DNA of 64,000 bases from Skeletonema tropicum (taxonomy: Eukaryota > Bacillariophyta > Thalassiosirophyceae > Thalassiosirales > Thalassiosiraceae), in the NCBI GenBank assembly GCA_037178625.1, contig CM074130.1, positions 3,286,001 through 3,350,000 of the forward strand, in the 5' to 3' direction. The notes below the pieces were generated by a model. It worked only from the letters and a program-made list of their open reading frames with translations. It made no database searches and was not told the origin of the DNA. Positions 21,132 to 33,655 of the stretch are shown here, one piece after another (positions within the stretch are counted from its first letter, which is position 1; each line of letters begins with the position of its first letter). Position numbers and translations under genes: made by a program.

Positions 21132-21747
21132 ATGGTATCGAAACCTTCCACATCTCTGATTTGGAGAGTGACACTGCTGCTTACTATATTCATTGGAAGC
21201 ACCTCATTCAGCTTTCCAACACAACAAATAATATCTCCATCGCTCAAGGTGCCGTGCTTCAGGCAAAAATCATTGACCCAAAGATGCGTGAATGATATTA
21301 GATCACCACTATATTCTCTACCAGGTGCATGCATAGATACTGATTCTGAAGAAGTGAAGAAGAGCAAGAAACTTATGGAGGCTTATGGAAACAAAAACTT
21401 TCCTCTAATTCAATCTATATCGGTTGTAGTGGCGGGTCGGCGGCTATCTTTTCTCATTCTCTCCATTTTGCTGGTGAATTTCGTCCGCTCAAAGATTCTA
21501 AAGGTAAGAGATGTCGGTCGCTGATGGAAGTCCTTCTCCAAATGTCTTCTGACTCACGCTTTCCTTTGTCGAATTTGAATAGATTCCGAAGAGTGAAAAG
21601 TTCATGTTCGATGAATGTCCGTGGCCATTCACCGCCGCACATGCTCCTAAGAAGTTTATCAAAGATGGAAACACTCACATTGTTGCAGTATGGGCCATAC
21701 TATGTCAACTATGGTCACTGTTTAGCAAGGCTCGTATAGTTGCTTAA
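21132..21747 (+). CDS. Small plastid-type membrane pre-protein, unknown function
   Basis: Exons 21132-21503 and 21583-21747 (donor GTAAGA, acceptor after gaatttgaatag) join in phase 0 to 178 residues. The N-terminus WRVTLLLTIFIGSTSFSFP is a signal peptide followed by an F-S-F-P motif typical of complex-plastid targeting. One membrane segment (LSFLILSILLVNFV) lies near residue 105. The second exon encodes a compact block, FDECPWPFTAAHAPKKFIKDG, then an aromatic/hydrophobic helix AVWAILCQLWSLF. I do not recognise the family. The gene lies alone between the CDF transporter and the ABC1 kinase. Confidence 0.65.
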
Positions 21748-21901
21748 TAATATGATCATCTTTACACTTCTCTATATTACAGCGTTTGCAGTTGCGTCGA
21801 AGATTCTACTCTTTTCTAACAATTGTTAGTCGTACAATAAATGCTACGTAGCTGCTCTTTATGCTTCCTTTTGACATATACAACACTTCTCTACATTGCT
21901 T

Positions 21902-24900
21902 CTACTTACTAGCAACACCAAAACGCTCATTATACTCGTCAAGCTTGCGAAGCTTCACAAATACACCGTAGGGAACTCTCAACCCAAACACAATTGCAGC
22001 CGCGAAGAATGACTTCGCAACCGGTTTAGCATAGACCATATTCGTTCCCAGTGTTGCTAACGATGCTGCTGTGTTGAGGAAAAGGCAAGAGAGGACCGCG
22101 TTGAAGATATTTGACTGTACTAGCTTGTTTCTGTCAATCATGCGTTCGACCTCCATAGCTCGGACCCTTGGTTTAAACTCTCCCCTCTCCATCCTAAGAA
22201 AACGCACAATCACAAGGTTCAGCCTATGAGATGAGAAAAAGACAGCTCTTCATTGCAATTTGAATTCCTTACCTTGTCACGACACCCTCAATTTTTGCGA
22301 CACGACGAGGCTGCGTCACAGCCATATTGATGTCAATTGGTCTCCAGCCGGCACGCTTCAAAACACGCATGAGGGTTGTTCGGAAAGCGTTTCCATCTTT
22401 TAGGTCTAACAACTCTTTCAAGTAAGGAGCTGTGAGCCTGGTCAAATCGTACTTAGGGTCAAGAGTCTTTCCGATTCCATCCAGCGTGAAGAATGCCTTC
22501 AAAACAAAGGTCCATGTTGGAGGGAAGATAAATGGACTTTCTGCATTGAGCGACAAAAATTCCTCTCCCAATTCCTTCCTCCTTTGACGATTTAATTTCT
22601 TTCGTTCCTCTGCTGGAAGGTCTGCTTCCCACTGGTCACCACTTTTTAGTGTTGCTTGGAAGCGATCGATGAAGTCCTGGCCTACCTTTTCCACCGAAAT
22701 GCGATCTACCCCCTTCCTCAACATGCCAAGACGCTCAAGAGCATCGCATACATCCTTTGCATCAGCGTCGTAATAAAGTGCAAAGAAGAAGTCTACCAGT
22801 CCTTTGCGTTCTACTGGACCAAACTCATCCATCATACCAAAATCGTAAAAAATCAATCCTGCTTCGCCAGAAGGCAACTTCTCGACTGAAACATTACCTG
22901 GATGCGGGTCGCTTTGAGAAGATAATGCGCAGTTTGTAACAGTTAGCAACACACACGTTGAAGGTAATATTGTAAAAGATATTCACATCAACTTACCAGT
23001 GGAAGAAACCGTGTCGGCAAAGCTGTTCAAGAAAACTCTCTGCGGACTTCCTGCTGATTTCAGCTGGATCAAGTCCGACTTCACGAATGCGTTCAAGGTC
23101 TGTGATCTTAATGCCAGGGCAATACTCCATCGTCAGCACTTTATCAGATGTGTATTCAGGATATGTGTTGGGAGCCCTAATGTGCGAAAATTTAGGCTTG
23201 TCAAAATTCGTGCGAAATCTATTGCAATTCTCAATCTCCTTCATGTAGTCAATTTCCTCATACAACAGCCTCTTCATTTCATAGTATACACTAACCCAAC
23301 TTCGCTGTGTGTTTTTGTCCATTAGTCCTCCCTCTGACGTAAGATCTATTGCGTCTGCAAACCCAGCCAAACGCCTCAATTGACCCAAATCTACATCAAA
23401 TAGTTCTCTCAGAAATTGTCGTTGAACTTTCACGGCAAATGTTTTGTCTCCCTTGGTAGCAACATGAACTTGACCTAACGAAGCTGCAGCTAGAGGCTCT
23501 AGGTTGAATGTATCAAAGATTTCATTAATGGGTTTTCCCAATTCAGTCTCGATGATTTCCTGCGCCTTCGTCCCCGCAAAGGCGGGTACGTTATCTTGAA
23601 GAAGCTTCAATTGCTCAATGTATTCCTTGGGTACAATATCAATACGAGTAGAGAAAATCTGGCCAAGTTTGATAAAGGCTGAAAAGAAGCAAGAAGAATG
23701 AATCAGAACAGCAGTTGGCGAAGAAAGATCAAGTCAACAAGCAAAACCATCATCACTCACTAGGTCCCAACCTCAACAAATTCTGCGTAAGCACCCCGCC
23801 CAGCTTTGCTCGTTCCTCCTGAAACTTATCCTTTGTCCACCTCCCACTATTGTAATTCTTCATTATCCAAGCGTCTTTAATGTAGAAGGAACTAAAGTAA
23901 AACCAAATCTCAGCAGAACGACGAAACGTGGCAAGAGCACGTCCTCTCCTCCCCTTCGCTGCAATTTCACCAGTTCGCTTCCATCCCGAAATAAACTCCT
24001 CATCGGCAATTTGCACATCCCCAAAAGTTTTGGACCTATCACCTGCAGAAATAGGAGCAGCCTTTCTTCCGAACAATCTCCTTCTTCTTCTTGCTGCCCC
24101 ACTATTAATTCCACCTTCCCTCCATTTTAGAGGATATGCTATCCCTCGGAGGAACATGAGCATGGCCATTGGTGGAGCAGAAGCCTTTTGAATCCAACGC
24201 ATAGCCAGAGCAACCGAGTAATAAATAGGCGCCACGTTGAAGTTTCGAATGATTTCACTAGTTCTCATCTTCTTGCTTGCAACTGAAACTTCATCCATGT
24301 ATGATGCAGTAGTTTTATCTGCATCACCTTTGTTCTTTCGAAGCTCACCAAGTCTTTTACCAGTCTCTTTCTTTTTCATGATGCGCTGTTTCTCGTCATC
24401 CCTCTTCATCCTTTCGTAGTCTTCCTCCAGAGGTCGATCTGGCCCCGTTACTACATCTCTGTCCGATCTCAGCCCTTGTGCATCATAAAAGGCAATATCT
24501 TCAGCAACCTGATAAATACTCTTATCAAGACCAACCTCAAGTTGACGGAATACCTCAGCGATAGAGTTGGTAATTTCGGTAGGAAGGTCATCAGAAAAGG
24601 CCGATGAGGATGATGCAAGCTGATCTATAGTACTACCTTGGTTTTTGTAAACCTCATTCGCAAAATCCACTGTCAAATTCAAAATATTGGGAACGTTGTT
24701 CTGCTCAGCACCAGCAGTCAAAGATTCAATGGAGCGCTTGATATCTGTCATAGGATCATGAGCCTTGGAATCGCCATTGACTCCATTATCTGTTCCATCT
24801 TTAGAGTCCGATGATTCGAGTTGAAAAATTGTCTCAAAGAAGTCAACAAGGTCGCCTGCACCGGAAGGTTCTGTTTCTTTCGCGCCGTTTACATCGCCGT

Positions 24901-25192
24901 TCATATCGACATTTATTACACCTCCATTGATTACGCCTCCATTGACTATCTCAGATTCACTGTCATCAGATAGATTTGCTTCTTCCGTTTCTTCGCGCTC
25001 TTTAGTTTCCAGGAAGAGTGCAGTATTGGCCATTCTTTGACGTTGAGAGTTCTTCCCTGATGACACAGAACTTCGTGAAACATGAGGCGTGAAAGAAGAT
25101 AAGCTGAGCACAAAGCTTGAGTAGCAGCAGTGTATTAACCACAAGGACAAGACGGCCGCCACTGTCGACGGCCGAGATAGATGGGCTGCCAT
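21902..25192 (-). CDS. ABC1/ADCK/UbiB atypical kinase, plastid-type
   Basis: Exons 25192-23761, 23678-22997, 22911-22273 and 22223-21902 join in frame to 1024 residues. Diagnostic motifs: the KxGQ motif in [11 protein letters not shown] with [16 protein letters not shown]; the Ala-rich loop replaced by ASLGQVHVA; the catalytic-lysine strand TFAVKVQR; the FFHCDPHPGN loop; and the Mg-binding YDFGMMDEF. Together these define the UbiB/ABC1 family, whose members regulate quinone and prenyl-lipid metabolism in mitochondria and plastids. Residues 1-40 hold a hydrophobic signal followed by SSFTPHVSR, consistent with plastid import. A ~300-residue acidic, low-complexity region precedes the kinase part, and the C-terminal exon adds two hydrophobic segments ([35 protein letters not shown]), a layout seen in plastid ABC1K proteins. 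Confidence 0.88.
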
Positions 25193-25971
25193 GGTAGAAG
25201 TAGTTATGCTGCACAGATACAGTTGATTGACTGCGCCGCGGTGTTGTGAGTGTGAGTGTGAGGTGTGAGTGCGACAGATCAGAACGCATTTTTCAAAAAC
25301 GTCGTCGGCATGTCAGGTGTCAGAAAGCACGACGGTTCCGGCGACCATTAGCGTCTCTGCAAGGCTTTTTGAAAAAGTCACGCAATGTGAGACGTCAACT
25401 ATGACGAATATGCTATTTTCGTGTCTTTATATGCATCTTACTACTATAATGTGACAATGTAGGAGCAAAATGAGGAGAGACGTTAACGTCAAATGACCCG
25501 AGGTGAATTCACGTTGCGTTGTGAAAGATTCGTCGGCTTCAAGAGCGACGTATTGCAGCGCAGAACGTCAGTAAGAATGGTAAGATATAAGTTAGTGATA
25601 TTTAGAAGAATGGTTTCGTCAAGCGGTCAACCAAACTCTATATCCAAGTCCGGTGTCCGGTCGATAGAGGAAGAATTTAGAATATATACGCTTGGAATGA
25701 CAATACTTCTTAAGACTAAGTAGATCTGCCAGCAAACAAGCATGCATAACACATCTTTATTCCTGCAGAGCAGTCCAAAGTAAATCAACATCTTAATGCC
25801 ATGCAATTGATTGTGTTGTTGTCAACATGTAAATACTTTTTACCCATTTGATTTTACATTTGTTAGTCTTCTAAAATATCTTCATCACCCCTACCCTTCC
25901 CTAATGTCCACAGTATCTATATCAACATTTGTTGCTGATGAAATTCACCAGGACTGGTGCTCACCATCTTT
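25193..25971. other. Intergenic stretch, no gene seen
   Basis: About 780 bases containing the promoter of the leftward ABC1 kinase (25200-25450) and the 3' flank of the leftward twin-CX9C gene. A short GTGTGAGTGT repeat lies at 25245-25270. No supported coding frame. Confidence 0.35.
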
Positions 25972-26781
25972 TTAAGAGCTGAGCTTCTTTAATTCCCCAA
26001 GGTTATTCTTCACAGAACACACCTCTAACTCCCTCCTCATCGATGCACACTTTGCCCATTCATCTGGATTGTCACTAAGACAGGACTTCACAGCATTGTA
26101 TTGCTCAACGCATGATGCTTGGATTCCATTGTAAACATTCGCTGAACAGCTCTCCACCTATTTATGCAGTTACGCAGCCAATGGTATTTGTTATTTGGCA
26201 GTGTAAGTTTTGCAAATGAATCGTAGCATTGCACACGTTACAGAGGAAGAGAAGATTAGCGGATTGCTGATAAAAAATCGTCTCGTACCAACAGAGAAAA
26301 TATCAAGAACGGAACTTACAGCATCCCTCTCTTTAGTCATATTTCCTGGGTGAACCTTCAGGCGCTTCAACTCAGAGAAACGTGCATATGCTTCCCCGCA
26401 GCACAGATTAAAGGCCTTAAATAAAATAAAATGAAGAATGATGTTAGGGCAAATCAAATCTAAGCTACTACTGCAAATAAAATATTTTTTATCATGCAAT
26501 AGAATCACACATCTTGTGCTCAGCACACTGAACGCTCTTTATAAACTCACCCCAGATGCAGCATTGAGCTCTTGAGAATCAAGAAGCACACGATTAGTAT
26601 TGGATGTGACTAGAGAGATAGAGTTGAATAAAAAGTGGCGTTAGTTTACACAGAAAATTGAAACATCACCCATCGGCACATCTAATTATTTGTTGGTGAG
26701 AAGGGACCACTTACCGGACACCTCCCTCTCTAAGGAAGGGGCCGATGCTCCCTTGAACGCTTCTGCTCCATTAAACACCAT
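25972..26781 (-). CDS. Twin-CX9C (CHCH) small protein, probably mitochondrial intermembrane space
   Basis: Four short exons, 26781-26715, 26609-26551, 26415-26320 and 26157-25972, join in frame to 135 residues. All introns are 95-165 nt GT-AG. The C-terminal half has CVEQYNAVKSC and CASMRRELEVC, each an exact C-x9-C spacing on paired helices, which is the CHCH fold imported and oxidised by Mia40. Further cysteines occur at CC (residue ~46), SC (residue ~76) and near VCSVKN. The N-terminus (MVFNGAEAFKGASAP) lacks a classical presequence, as expected for this class. Relatives include respiratory-complex assembly factors and complex I subunits; I cannot assign which. The gene diverges from isopropylmalate synthase. 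Confidence 0.75.
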
Positions 26782-27157
26782 TGTATTACTTGATTGGCAG
26801 TGGCAACGAGATCGATGATAATATTATGTAGTACTATTATCAAGCACTGCACACTGTTAGCTGTATGGTAACTGCAAAAACGCGAGCAACGAGCTAAGCA
26901 CATTTTTATGGCGGGGTCTTCATTCACGCAATCTCCGCTCCAAAGAGGGTTCTCCCATTTCCGGTTTTTAGTCTGTCTTGCATCATCCCCCTTCTTCTTC
27001 GGTCGCGCCGCCGCCCGCCGCACGTGAGATGGATGGAGAGACGATGATGCACTTCAACACCAACACCAAGAAGTGGCACGTTGCATTATCAAACCAGTAA
27101 GTACCAAGCCAACAGCTTTTAGCTACCCCTACAACTTTTCACACAACAACAATCACA
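26782..27157. other. Divergent promoter region
   Basis: About 375 bases between the leftward CHCH gene and the rightward isopropylmalate synthase gene. Tandem acaacaacaatcacaATG precedes the synthase start. No other element recognised. Confidence 0.35.
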
Positions 27158-29214
27158 ATGAGGTTCTTTCCAGGAGCAGTCTTGGCCGCCCTATCATTAG
27201 GCGCAGCATCGACAGCTGCTTTCAGCAGCAACAGCAAAATAATTTCTTCATCCCGCTCATCAGCTTATTCTGTGAGAGCACCCGTCGCCAGAGTCAGTGA
27301 CACAACGACTGCACTCTCCTCATCCATGTCAACTGACCCTGCCATTGCAGAACTTTACAAACGCAAATCGCGCCCAGAATATATCCCCGGCCGTATCGAT
27401 GACCCCGATTATGTGCGCATCTTTGACACCACTCTTCGTGATGGTGAACAATCTCCTGGCGCGACTCTTACCAGCTCGGAGAAATTGGAAATCGCTCGCA
27501 ATCTTGCCAAACTTGGAGTTGATATCATTGAGGCTGGATTCCCCATTGCATCCCCTGATGACTTTGCTGGTGTCAAACAAATTGCCGATGTGGTTGGAAA
27601 TGAAGTGTTCGAGGATGGGTACGTCCCTGTGATTGCTGGATTGAGCCGTGCCAACGAAAAGGATATTGCACGTGCTTGGGATGCTGTGAAGGGTGCAGTA
27701 AGGCCCCGAATTCACACTTTTATCGCAACCAGTGAGATTCATATGAAGAGCAAATTGAACAAGACACCGGATGAGGTTGTGGCTATTGCTGTGAACGCTG
27801 TCAAGTTCGCCAAGAGTTTGGGATGCGATGATATTGAATTCAGTCCCGAGGATGCTGGAAGATCTGATCCTGAGTTCTTGTATAGGATTTTGGCCGAGGT
27901 TATTGATGCTGGAGCTACTACCTTGAATATTCCTGATACTACTGGATGGAACATGCCCTGGGAGTTTGGAGAGCTGATTAAGAAGTTGAGGGAGAATGTC
28001 AGAGGAGCTGAAAATGTCATCTTCAGTACCCACTGTCAGAATGACTTGGGATTGGCAACTGCAAACAGTTTGTCTGGAGCGTTGAATGGAGCTCGTCAGT
28101 TAGAGTGCACTATCAATGGAATTGGAGAGAGGGCAGGAAATGCTAGTTTGGAGGAAGTTGTAATGGCACTTGCCTTGAAGGGCGATGAGCAGTTCCAGGG
28201 AGGACCCGGAACTGGAAAGCTTCGCACTGCCATCAACCCAGTCTACATCACCCCCACTTCCAAAATGGTTTCGGAATACACTGGAATGAAATGTCAACCC
28301 CACAAGGCGATCGTTGGAGCCAATGCCTTTCAGCACGAGTCAGGAATTCATCAAGATGGAATGATCAAAGATAAGTCTACATATGAAATCATGACTCCAG
28401 AATCAATTGGTCTTATGCGTGGCGAATCCCAATCAGGTGCAGGAATTGTTCTTGGTAAGCACTCTGGAAGGAATGCCGTCGGAACTCGTCTTCGCGAGTT
28501 GGGATATGATTTGGACTTGGACAAGTTGAACGCTGTATTTGCCAGGTTCAAGGAGGTGGCAGAGAAGAAGAAGGGAGGACTTGATGACGATGACTTGGAA
28601 TCTTTAGTGTCGGACCAATCCCAATCAATGAATGAGTTGTGGAAGGTGACTGGATTGCAAGCTACCACTGGCCTCTCGGGCATCCCAACGGCAACTGTTA
28701 AGTTGATGGGCCCCGATGGTGTTGAGAGGTATGTGTCTTCGACTGGCACCGGTCCAGTCGATGCCGTCTACAAAGCAATTGACCAGATTATTGGAGTGGA
28801 AGTGACTTTAGAAAGCTATTCAATGAATTCTGTTAACGAGGGTATTGAGGTGAGTTTCTCGTGAAATGGTGTTACTTTTACATGCTCTATTGTGGTGTCT
28901 AATCACTTTTGTCCACTCTTCTCATATATATGCAGGCCCTTGCAAGCACTCGGGTCGTCATCGTGCCAACAGTGGACGGACCTAACGACAGTGCAGTAAT
29001 GGATGCCCAGACAAGCCAGTTACGGGAAAAGAAATTTTCGGGATCCGGATCAGACACTGACATTATTACTTCTTCTGCACGCGCCTATGTATCAGCCCTT
29101 AACAAGCTTTTGACTTGGAAAATGCGACGAATGACGAATGGAGTCGATGAAACAGGAACTGTGAATGCAGTTGCTGTGGATGGGGAAGCACCTTTAGTAG
29201 TAGCAGCCAACTAA
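27158..29214 (+). CDS. IPMS: 2-isopropylmalate synthase, plastid-targeted (leucine biosynthesis)
   Basis: Exons 27158-28849 and 28936-29214 (GTGAGT donor, TGCAG acceptor, phase 0) give 656 residues. The enzyme condenses acetyl-CoA with 2-oxoisovalerate, the committed step to leucine. The N-terminus is [25 protein letters not shown]: a signal peptide with an A-A-F motif for the diatom plastid. The TIM barrel starts at [17 protein letters not shown] (catalytic RDGEQ), followed by [30 protein letters not shown] (metal-binding H-x-H equivalent region), [14 protein letters not shown] and [10 protein letters not shown]. The C-terminal regulatory (LeuA dimer) domain runs from about residue 455 across the intron and ends in a long variable segment. 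Length and order are normal for an algal or bacterial-type IPMS. Leucine feedback is likely but not tested. Confidence 0.93.
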
Positions 29215-29291
29215 GCAGTGGTTGATGTCATTTAAATAGATGCAACTTAGATATTATGCCCACTGGAACTCTGACGTACTTATCATACTCT

Positions 29292-30640
29292 TCACATTAG
29301 ATCCACCAGAGATACTGCATCTCGACATGTCCCGCGGCTTCGATCAAGGAACTTTGCTCGCCGATGTACCATCGATTGCAAATCAGCATGACACAGTTGC
29401 CTACGTGTACTGGGGCCCCATTTGCATGCCTCTCTTATGATAGGGTGGGCATAGTCAAGGAAACCTATCGCCTTGCTAGTATTAGCACCTCCGATCATAC
29501 TCTGTATCAACTGATAGTCTTCCTCTAAGAATCGCGCCAAACAGCACTCGCCGATAGCTCCAAGAGCGCTGTCTTTTCTGGTCTTGTTGGATGAGTGTGT
29601 CATCATTTTTTTTCTTGCACTCTTCGTCCGTGCGGGTTTGTGTCTCATGAGACTATCAAACGTTCTCTCATCGACACCATGGTCAAAGTACAGCTGGTGC
29701 ACTGCTTCACGTGTATGCAGCAAAAGTGAAGAATTATGCTGGCTCTGTTGCTCGAAAGTAATTGCCATGAATTTGGACAACCCCTGCGGCTTGATTGAAG
29801 TTGCATTCGTGTCAAGCAGTAATGGCCGCAACCACTCTGCAAGGCTTAGTTTTGCATGACTAATGAACTTCGTATGCTCTACTGCTAGCGCAAAGTTACT
29901 TGATTCTTCACAAAGTGACTCAGCCAATTTGTTAATGTCATCATTGTACAGCCTTTGAATGATTTTAGCTTCTTTTCGATACAAAGACTCATCGAATCGA
30001 AGCAAAAGTCATCAGGACGCAAATGCGGTTGATGCCATCTTCTATTTTTGTGGTCAACTTCAGATGGAAACTTCTTCCGATCTTCTCCATCACGCTGGCA
30101 GAACAGTAAACTCCTCCAGTTAAATGCTGAAACAAATCTATCTACAGGATCTCGAATGTTGATGAGTAATGTTGATGCAGGGCCATTCAAGAGCTGCTCA
30201 ATGCCATACATTGGACGTGGATGATCCCGTCGAACGATTATTCCATGATCTAACAGGGAAAAGAAAATGGTTCCTCCTCCACCCTTTCCGAGATGGTAGA
30301 ACCTCACGCTTTCCGTCATGTTTAGATAGCATCGTCGTTCCCAGAAACTGGTTGCAGTCAAACACTCTTGTGACGGCCGAGATTTAAGACACTCGACAGA
30401 TGCTCCATGAGTCAAGTTTTGCAAAGATAGAAGGCACTCTCCCGCCTCTTTATCTTCAACAGTGTAGTTGCTTGGATGAGTATCTATCACGTCACCAGTA
30501 ACATTATCACTGATGCTCCGATTCGCTGCAAGACTTACTGTCTTGATCTGTTGCTGCAATGCGATGCCTCCTAATAGAATCAGTGAAAGCAACAGCAGAG
30601 CGATGGTGTGCAATCTGCAGCACAGCGCGTAGGCGGGCAT
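29292..30640 (-). CDS. Sulfotransferase-like type II membrane protein with a frame change
   Basis: Starts at the ATG at 30640 with a short cytosolic tail and a membrane anchor (IALLLLSLILLGGIAL), then a lumenal Asn-glycosylation-rich stem. The PAPS-binding signatures are FYHLGKGGGGTIFF (5'-phosphosulfate loop) and LLINIRDPVDRFVSAFNW (3'-phosphate motif). Near 30003-30010, at a run of four A on the plus strand, the conserved frame changes by one base. The upstream frame runs on to a stop at 29885. The downstream frame (LRFDESLYRKEAKIIQRLYN, then NKLAESLC, LAEWLRPLL, AIGECCLARFLEEDYQLI) continues to 29292 and has the expected helical composition. Combined length is about 449 residues. No intron repairs it, so this is an assembly error, an allele-specific break or a pseudogene. 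Acceptor is probably a glycan; unknown. Confidence 0.65.
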
Positions 30641-31078
30641 ATCATAAGGTGAGGTCTATTACTGCTATTGTATGATGGAGTTACACAATGTGCTTTTACT
30701 GAAGCTGAAGTGTTCGTAAAAATTAAAAATGTTTATGTCCGATGTGATGTCCGATGCGAGATGCCGATGCGATGCGCGGAAAGTGTGAGGCAAGTGGAAC
30801 GAAAGTGGAGGCGTTGCGGCGGGTCAGCTGTGGATCAGCCCCCAATATTTGAGATAAAGGGGGCACGCCCTCACAATATTAAGCTATGTTTTCTCCTAAA
30901 TCCTCAAGATGTGCCCGCCAGCCCGCAATGACTCTCTCCCATTTTTTCCGACAAAAATGCTGATGCTGCTATCCTCCTGACTTATTACACTCACAACTTC
31001 ATTCAGTGAGAGTTCTGTTAATGCCAGCAAGAATAAAGCGATAGCAGCTCAGAGACTTGTTTCATAGAAATATATATC
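30641..31078. other. Divergent promoter region
   Basis: About 440 bases between the leftward sulfotransferase-like gene and the rightward small membrane protein. It contains repeats of gatgcgatg/gatgtccgatg type at 30730-30780. No coding content recognised. Confidence 0.35.
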
Positions 31079-31780
31079 ATGGCACCAAGGTCATTAGAGC
31101 ATAAATTACAATTGACCATGTTCAGAACGGGTGTCAACCTTGCATTCCTATCAAGGGGTATTTTAGGATGGTTCACGTCACGGTTAGATTGCATATCAAG
31201 TTTTTGTGTAGTGTACGCTTTTACAGGCATTATATTCACGGTAAGTCATTGCACGCATGGGTTTAATTTTGGCTTCGCTAAGCAGCAGAAGTACAAATTC
31301 AAGGCGTACGTGGCAAGCAGCTCGTCGAACATACTTGTCTACAATCCAAAGACGAGAACAGAATTCTTTATCCTTTGATCATTCATTCACTTATTGATCA
31401 TTCAAATTCAAATCCAATTCATTATCTCAATCCACTACTTCACTCATATACAGGCTTATGTGGGGATAATGATAAAAAATCAGCCATTATACATCAAAGG
31501 CATTGATGCCAGCAATCAAGAATTGACGAAAGAAAGTGCCTTTGGAGCAATGGGAATGTTCATCTTCTTATTTTCATCCTCGGCAATTTACATATGCTGT
31601 TATAAAAATCGTGATAATGAGCATCATTTGCGATCTCAGGGGTACATGAGACCGAGTGGTGTGTCAAGATTGGGATCGCGTGATTATCATGTGGAATTAC
31701 CGCATTCTCCTTCATTAGAATTACAACAGGATTCAGATGATGAAGTAGAAGCTGATGAAATGTCGTCGATTTTATCATGA
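31079..31780 (+). CDS. Small multi-pass membrane protein, unknown function
   Basis: Exons 31079-31240 and 31454-31780 (donor GTAAGT, acceptor TACAG, phase 0) give 162 residues. Three hydrophobic helices are visible: VNLAFLSRGILGWF, then ISSFCVVYAFTGIIFTAYVG across the splice, and GAMGMFIFLFSSSAIYICC. The C-terminal ~50 residues are cytosolic in type: charged, Ser-rich and acidic (DSDDEVEADEMSSILS). No signal peptide is apparent. The family is not recognised. Clean splicing and strong hydrophobic periodicity support a real gene. Confidence 0.65.
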
Positions 31781-32172
31781 ATTGTTTATCGTGGAGGATC
31801 AGAGTGGACTGCTATATGTGGGAGCTACATATGTTATTGTAAAAGATAGATCGAAGATTCGAGATGGGAAATTGGATCTTACTGATGAAATGACAACAAT
31901 GTTATTGATGACAACAATGTAATTAAATGTTGGAAATACAGATGCAATCTCTGCGGTTTGATTTGATGTACAAAGGGGATGATATTTATACGCCGGGAGA
32001 ATGCTTGCTGTCGAAGAATTGTTACAATGAAAAAAATCATAATAATTTTAAAATTTGGTTCCTGTCATTTTCAGTTCAAAGCGAAACTGCGTAGCTCCAT
32101 CCATGCATCGAGCCGCTGCGCCTCTAGCCCGAAGTCTCAACATTCTAAATCTATCTTTTGCCACTTGGAAAG
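31781..32172. other. Intergenic stretch, no gene seen
   Basis: About 390 A/T-rich bases between the small membrane protein and the AGPAT gene. The sequence gatgacaacaatgt is repeated in tandem near 31888-31920. The promoter of the AGPAT gene should lie in the right half. Confidence 0.35.
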
Positions 32173-33517
32173 ATGCAAGACAAATTGAAGTCATTGGCTG
32201 TGAAAGCTTGGTGTCACTTCGCCATCTCGTTACTGTGTTTCAATGTACTGTTTGATCTCGTTCTCTTCGGGATTCCCCTGTTCATGTTCTACAAGACGCG
32301 GCTCCTTTCACCCTCCCTCTTTTTACGATGTACTACCTTCCTCATCAACTGGACTACGCCTATCGTACTCGCAATGCCCATGGTCTTTTCTGGCACGAAA
32401 CTCTATTGCAATGACATCGACCTCCTCATTGAAGCGAAGGCTAGCGAAAGCAGTCTGCTCCTCGCCAATCATGGTTCCAGAATCGATTGGATGGTCGGGA
32501 TGCTTGTCGGGTTCGCAGAGAACCTAGATGGAAAGAGGTGTGACTGCGTGAGAGTAGGATTCGTCTGTGAAGCAATGATTCAATTCTTGCCTATCATTGG
32601 ATGGTATCGTAAAATTGTTGCTCGCGATATCTTTGTCTGGCGCAGCTTTAAGCAAGATGCTCCAACAATTAAGAAGAATATTCAAGACTTCATCGTTGCC
32701 CGCGAGAAGAGAATGCTATTCCTATCACCAGAGGGCGTGGTCGTAGATTTCGGACCGAAAGACTTTCAGTAGTAAGTCGAAAGCCTCTGTAAACTTTTGC
32801 TCGCGTTCGTATTATCTAGCTTTCGCTCTCACATTCTTACGATATCTCAACTCCAGCATTGAAGCCTGTAGGCAGTTCTGCATTGAGCAGAATTACCTCC
32901 CATTTGATTATGTCCTAACTCCAAGATACAAAGGATCTCTATGTCTTTTACAGAACGTCGAAGGGCCCATTATCTCCGTATGCATCGCATATGTTCGAGA
33001 TGGCAAGCTTCAAAATTGCAAGCTGTTATCTCCCGACCGTGTCGTGCCCGATATCTATACTCTAAACGAGGGCGTTGGTGGGAGTCCGGTCGAGGTGTAC
33101 ATACACTTGAAGAGGATGGACATTGCTCAGGATATTAGCGACCCCAAAGCAATCTTTTTGGAGAATTACAAAGAGAAAGATAATATACTGAAGAAGTGGG
33201 ACGAGCATTTGCAGACTGGAAATGCCAACAGCGACTCCTGGATGGCTCAGTTCGCACCCATCGAAAGCAATCGTTTGGAATACGCATTGTACCAGAGCTC
33301 TCATACACTGCTCATGCTTGTTCTTGGAATCGTCTTTGGAAGATTGAACGAGCTTGCGATGGCCTTCGGTGTCTTGTTGCTCTTGGTGACTTCTTGTCAC
33401 ACGATCGGATCGACGTTGAACTCAACCAGCATGGAGTCTGTCCCGTTTGAGACCGGGATTAAAGCCATTGTTGCATACTATCTCGAAGCAAAGACGCAGA
33501 AGCGCAAATCAGATTGA
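32173..33517 (+). CDS. 1-acylglycerol-3-phosphate acyltransferase (AGPAT/LPAT type), full-length copy
   Basis: Exons 32173-32771 and 32857-33517 (donor GTAAGT, 85-nt intron) give 419 residues. Makes phosphatidic acid from lysophosphatidic acid at the endoplasmic reticulum. Signature blocks: NHGSRIDWMVG (the catalytic N-H-x4-D), FLPIIGWYRKIVARDIFVWR, LFLSPEGVVVDF in place of the usual EGTR block, and LPFDYVLTPRYKGSL. These match the AGPAT3-5 / plant LPAT2 group rather than bacterial PlsC. Hydrophobic segments lie at residues ~15-45 and ~350-385. The EGTR motif is changed to EGVV, which is unusual. The acceptor specificity is therefore open. Its 5' part is absent from the second copy at 37361-38628, which is otherwise nearly identical. 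Confidence 0.88.
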
Positions 33518-33599
33518 TTCCGTAATCCTCCTTCAATAGTAGATAGTATCAGACACATCAACTTCTTTCCTACTTATATTCTTAATCGCATCTTCAGTT

Positions 33600-33655
33600 C
33601 TTTATCGCGCACTTCACCAGATTGGCTTTACTATTCGATGCGATGGCATTATTGG
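33600..33655 (-). pseudogene. Relic of the AP3B 3' end
   Basis: Read on the minus strand, this stretch encodes a diverged version of the last residues of the AP3B gene at 38712. The relic reads SNNAIASNSKANLVKC where the intact gene reads GNNAMASNSIVNLVKS. The stop codon TAA of the intact gene is AAA here, and six bases of the SSL codons are missing. It begins about 83 bases after the AGPAT stop, the same distance as in the second copy. So the duplicated segment included AGPAT plus the end of AP3B. It is more diverged than the AGPAT copies, as expected without selection. Confidence 0.7.
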
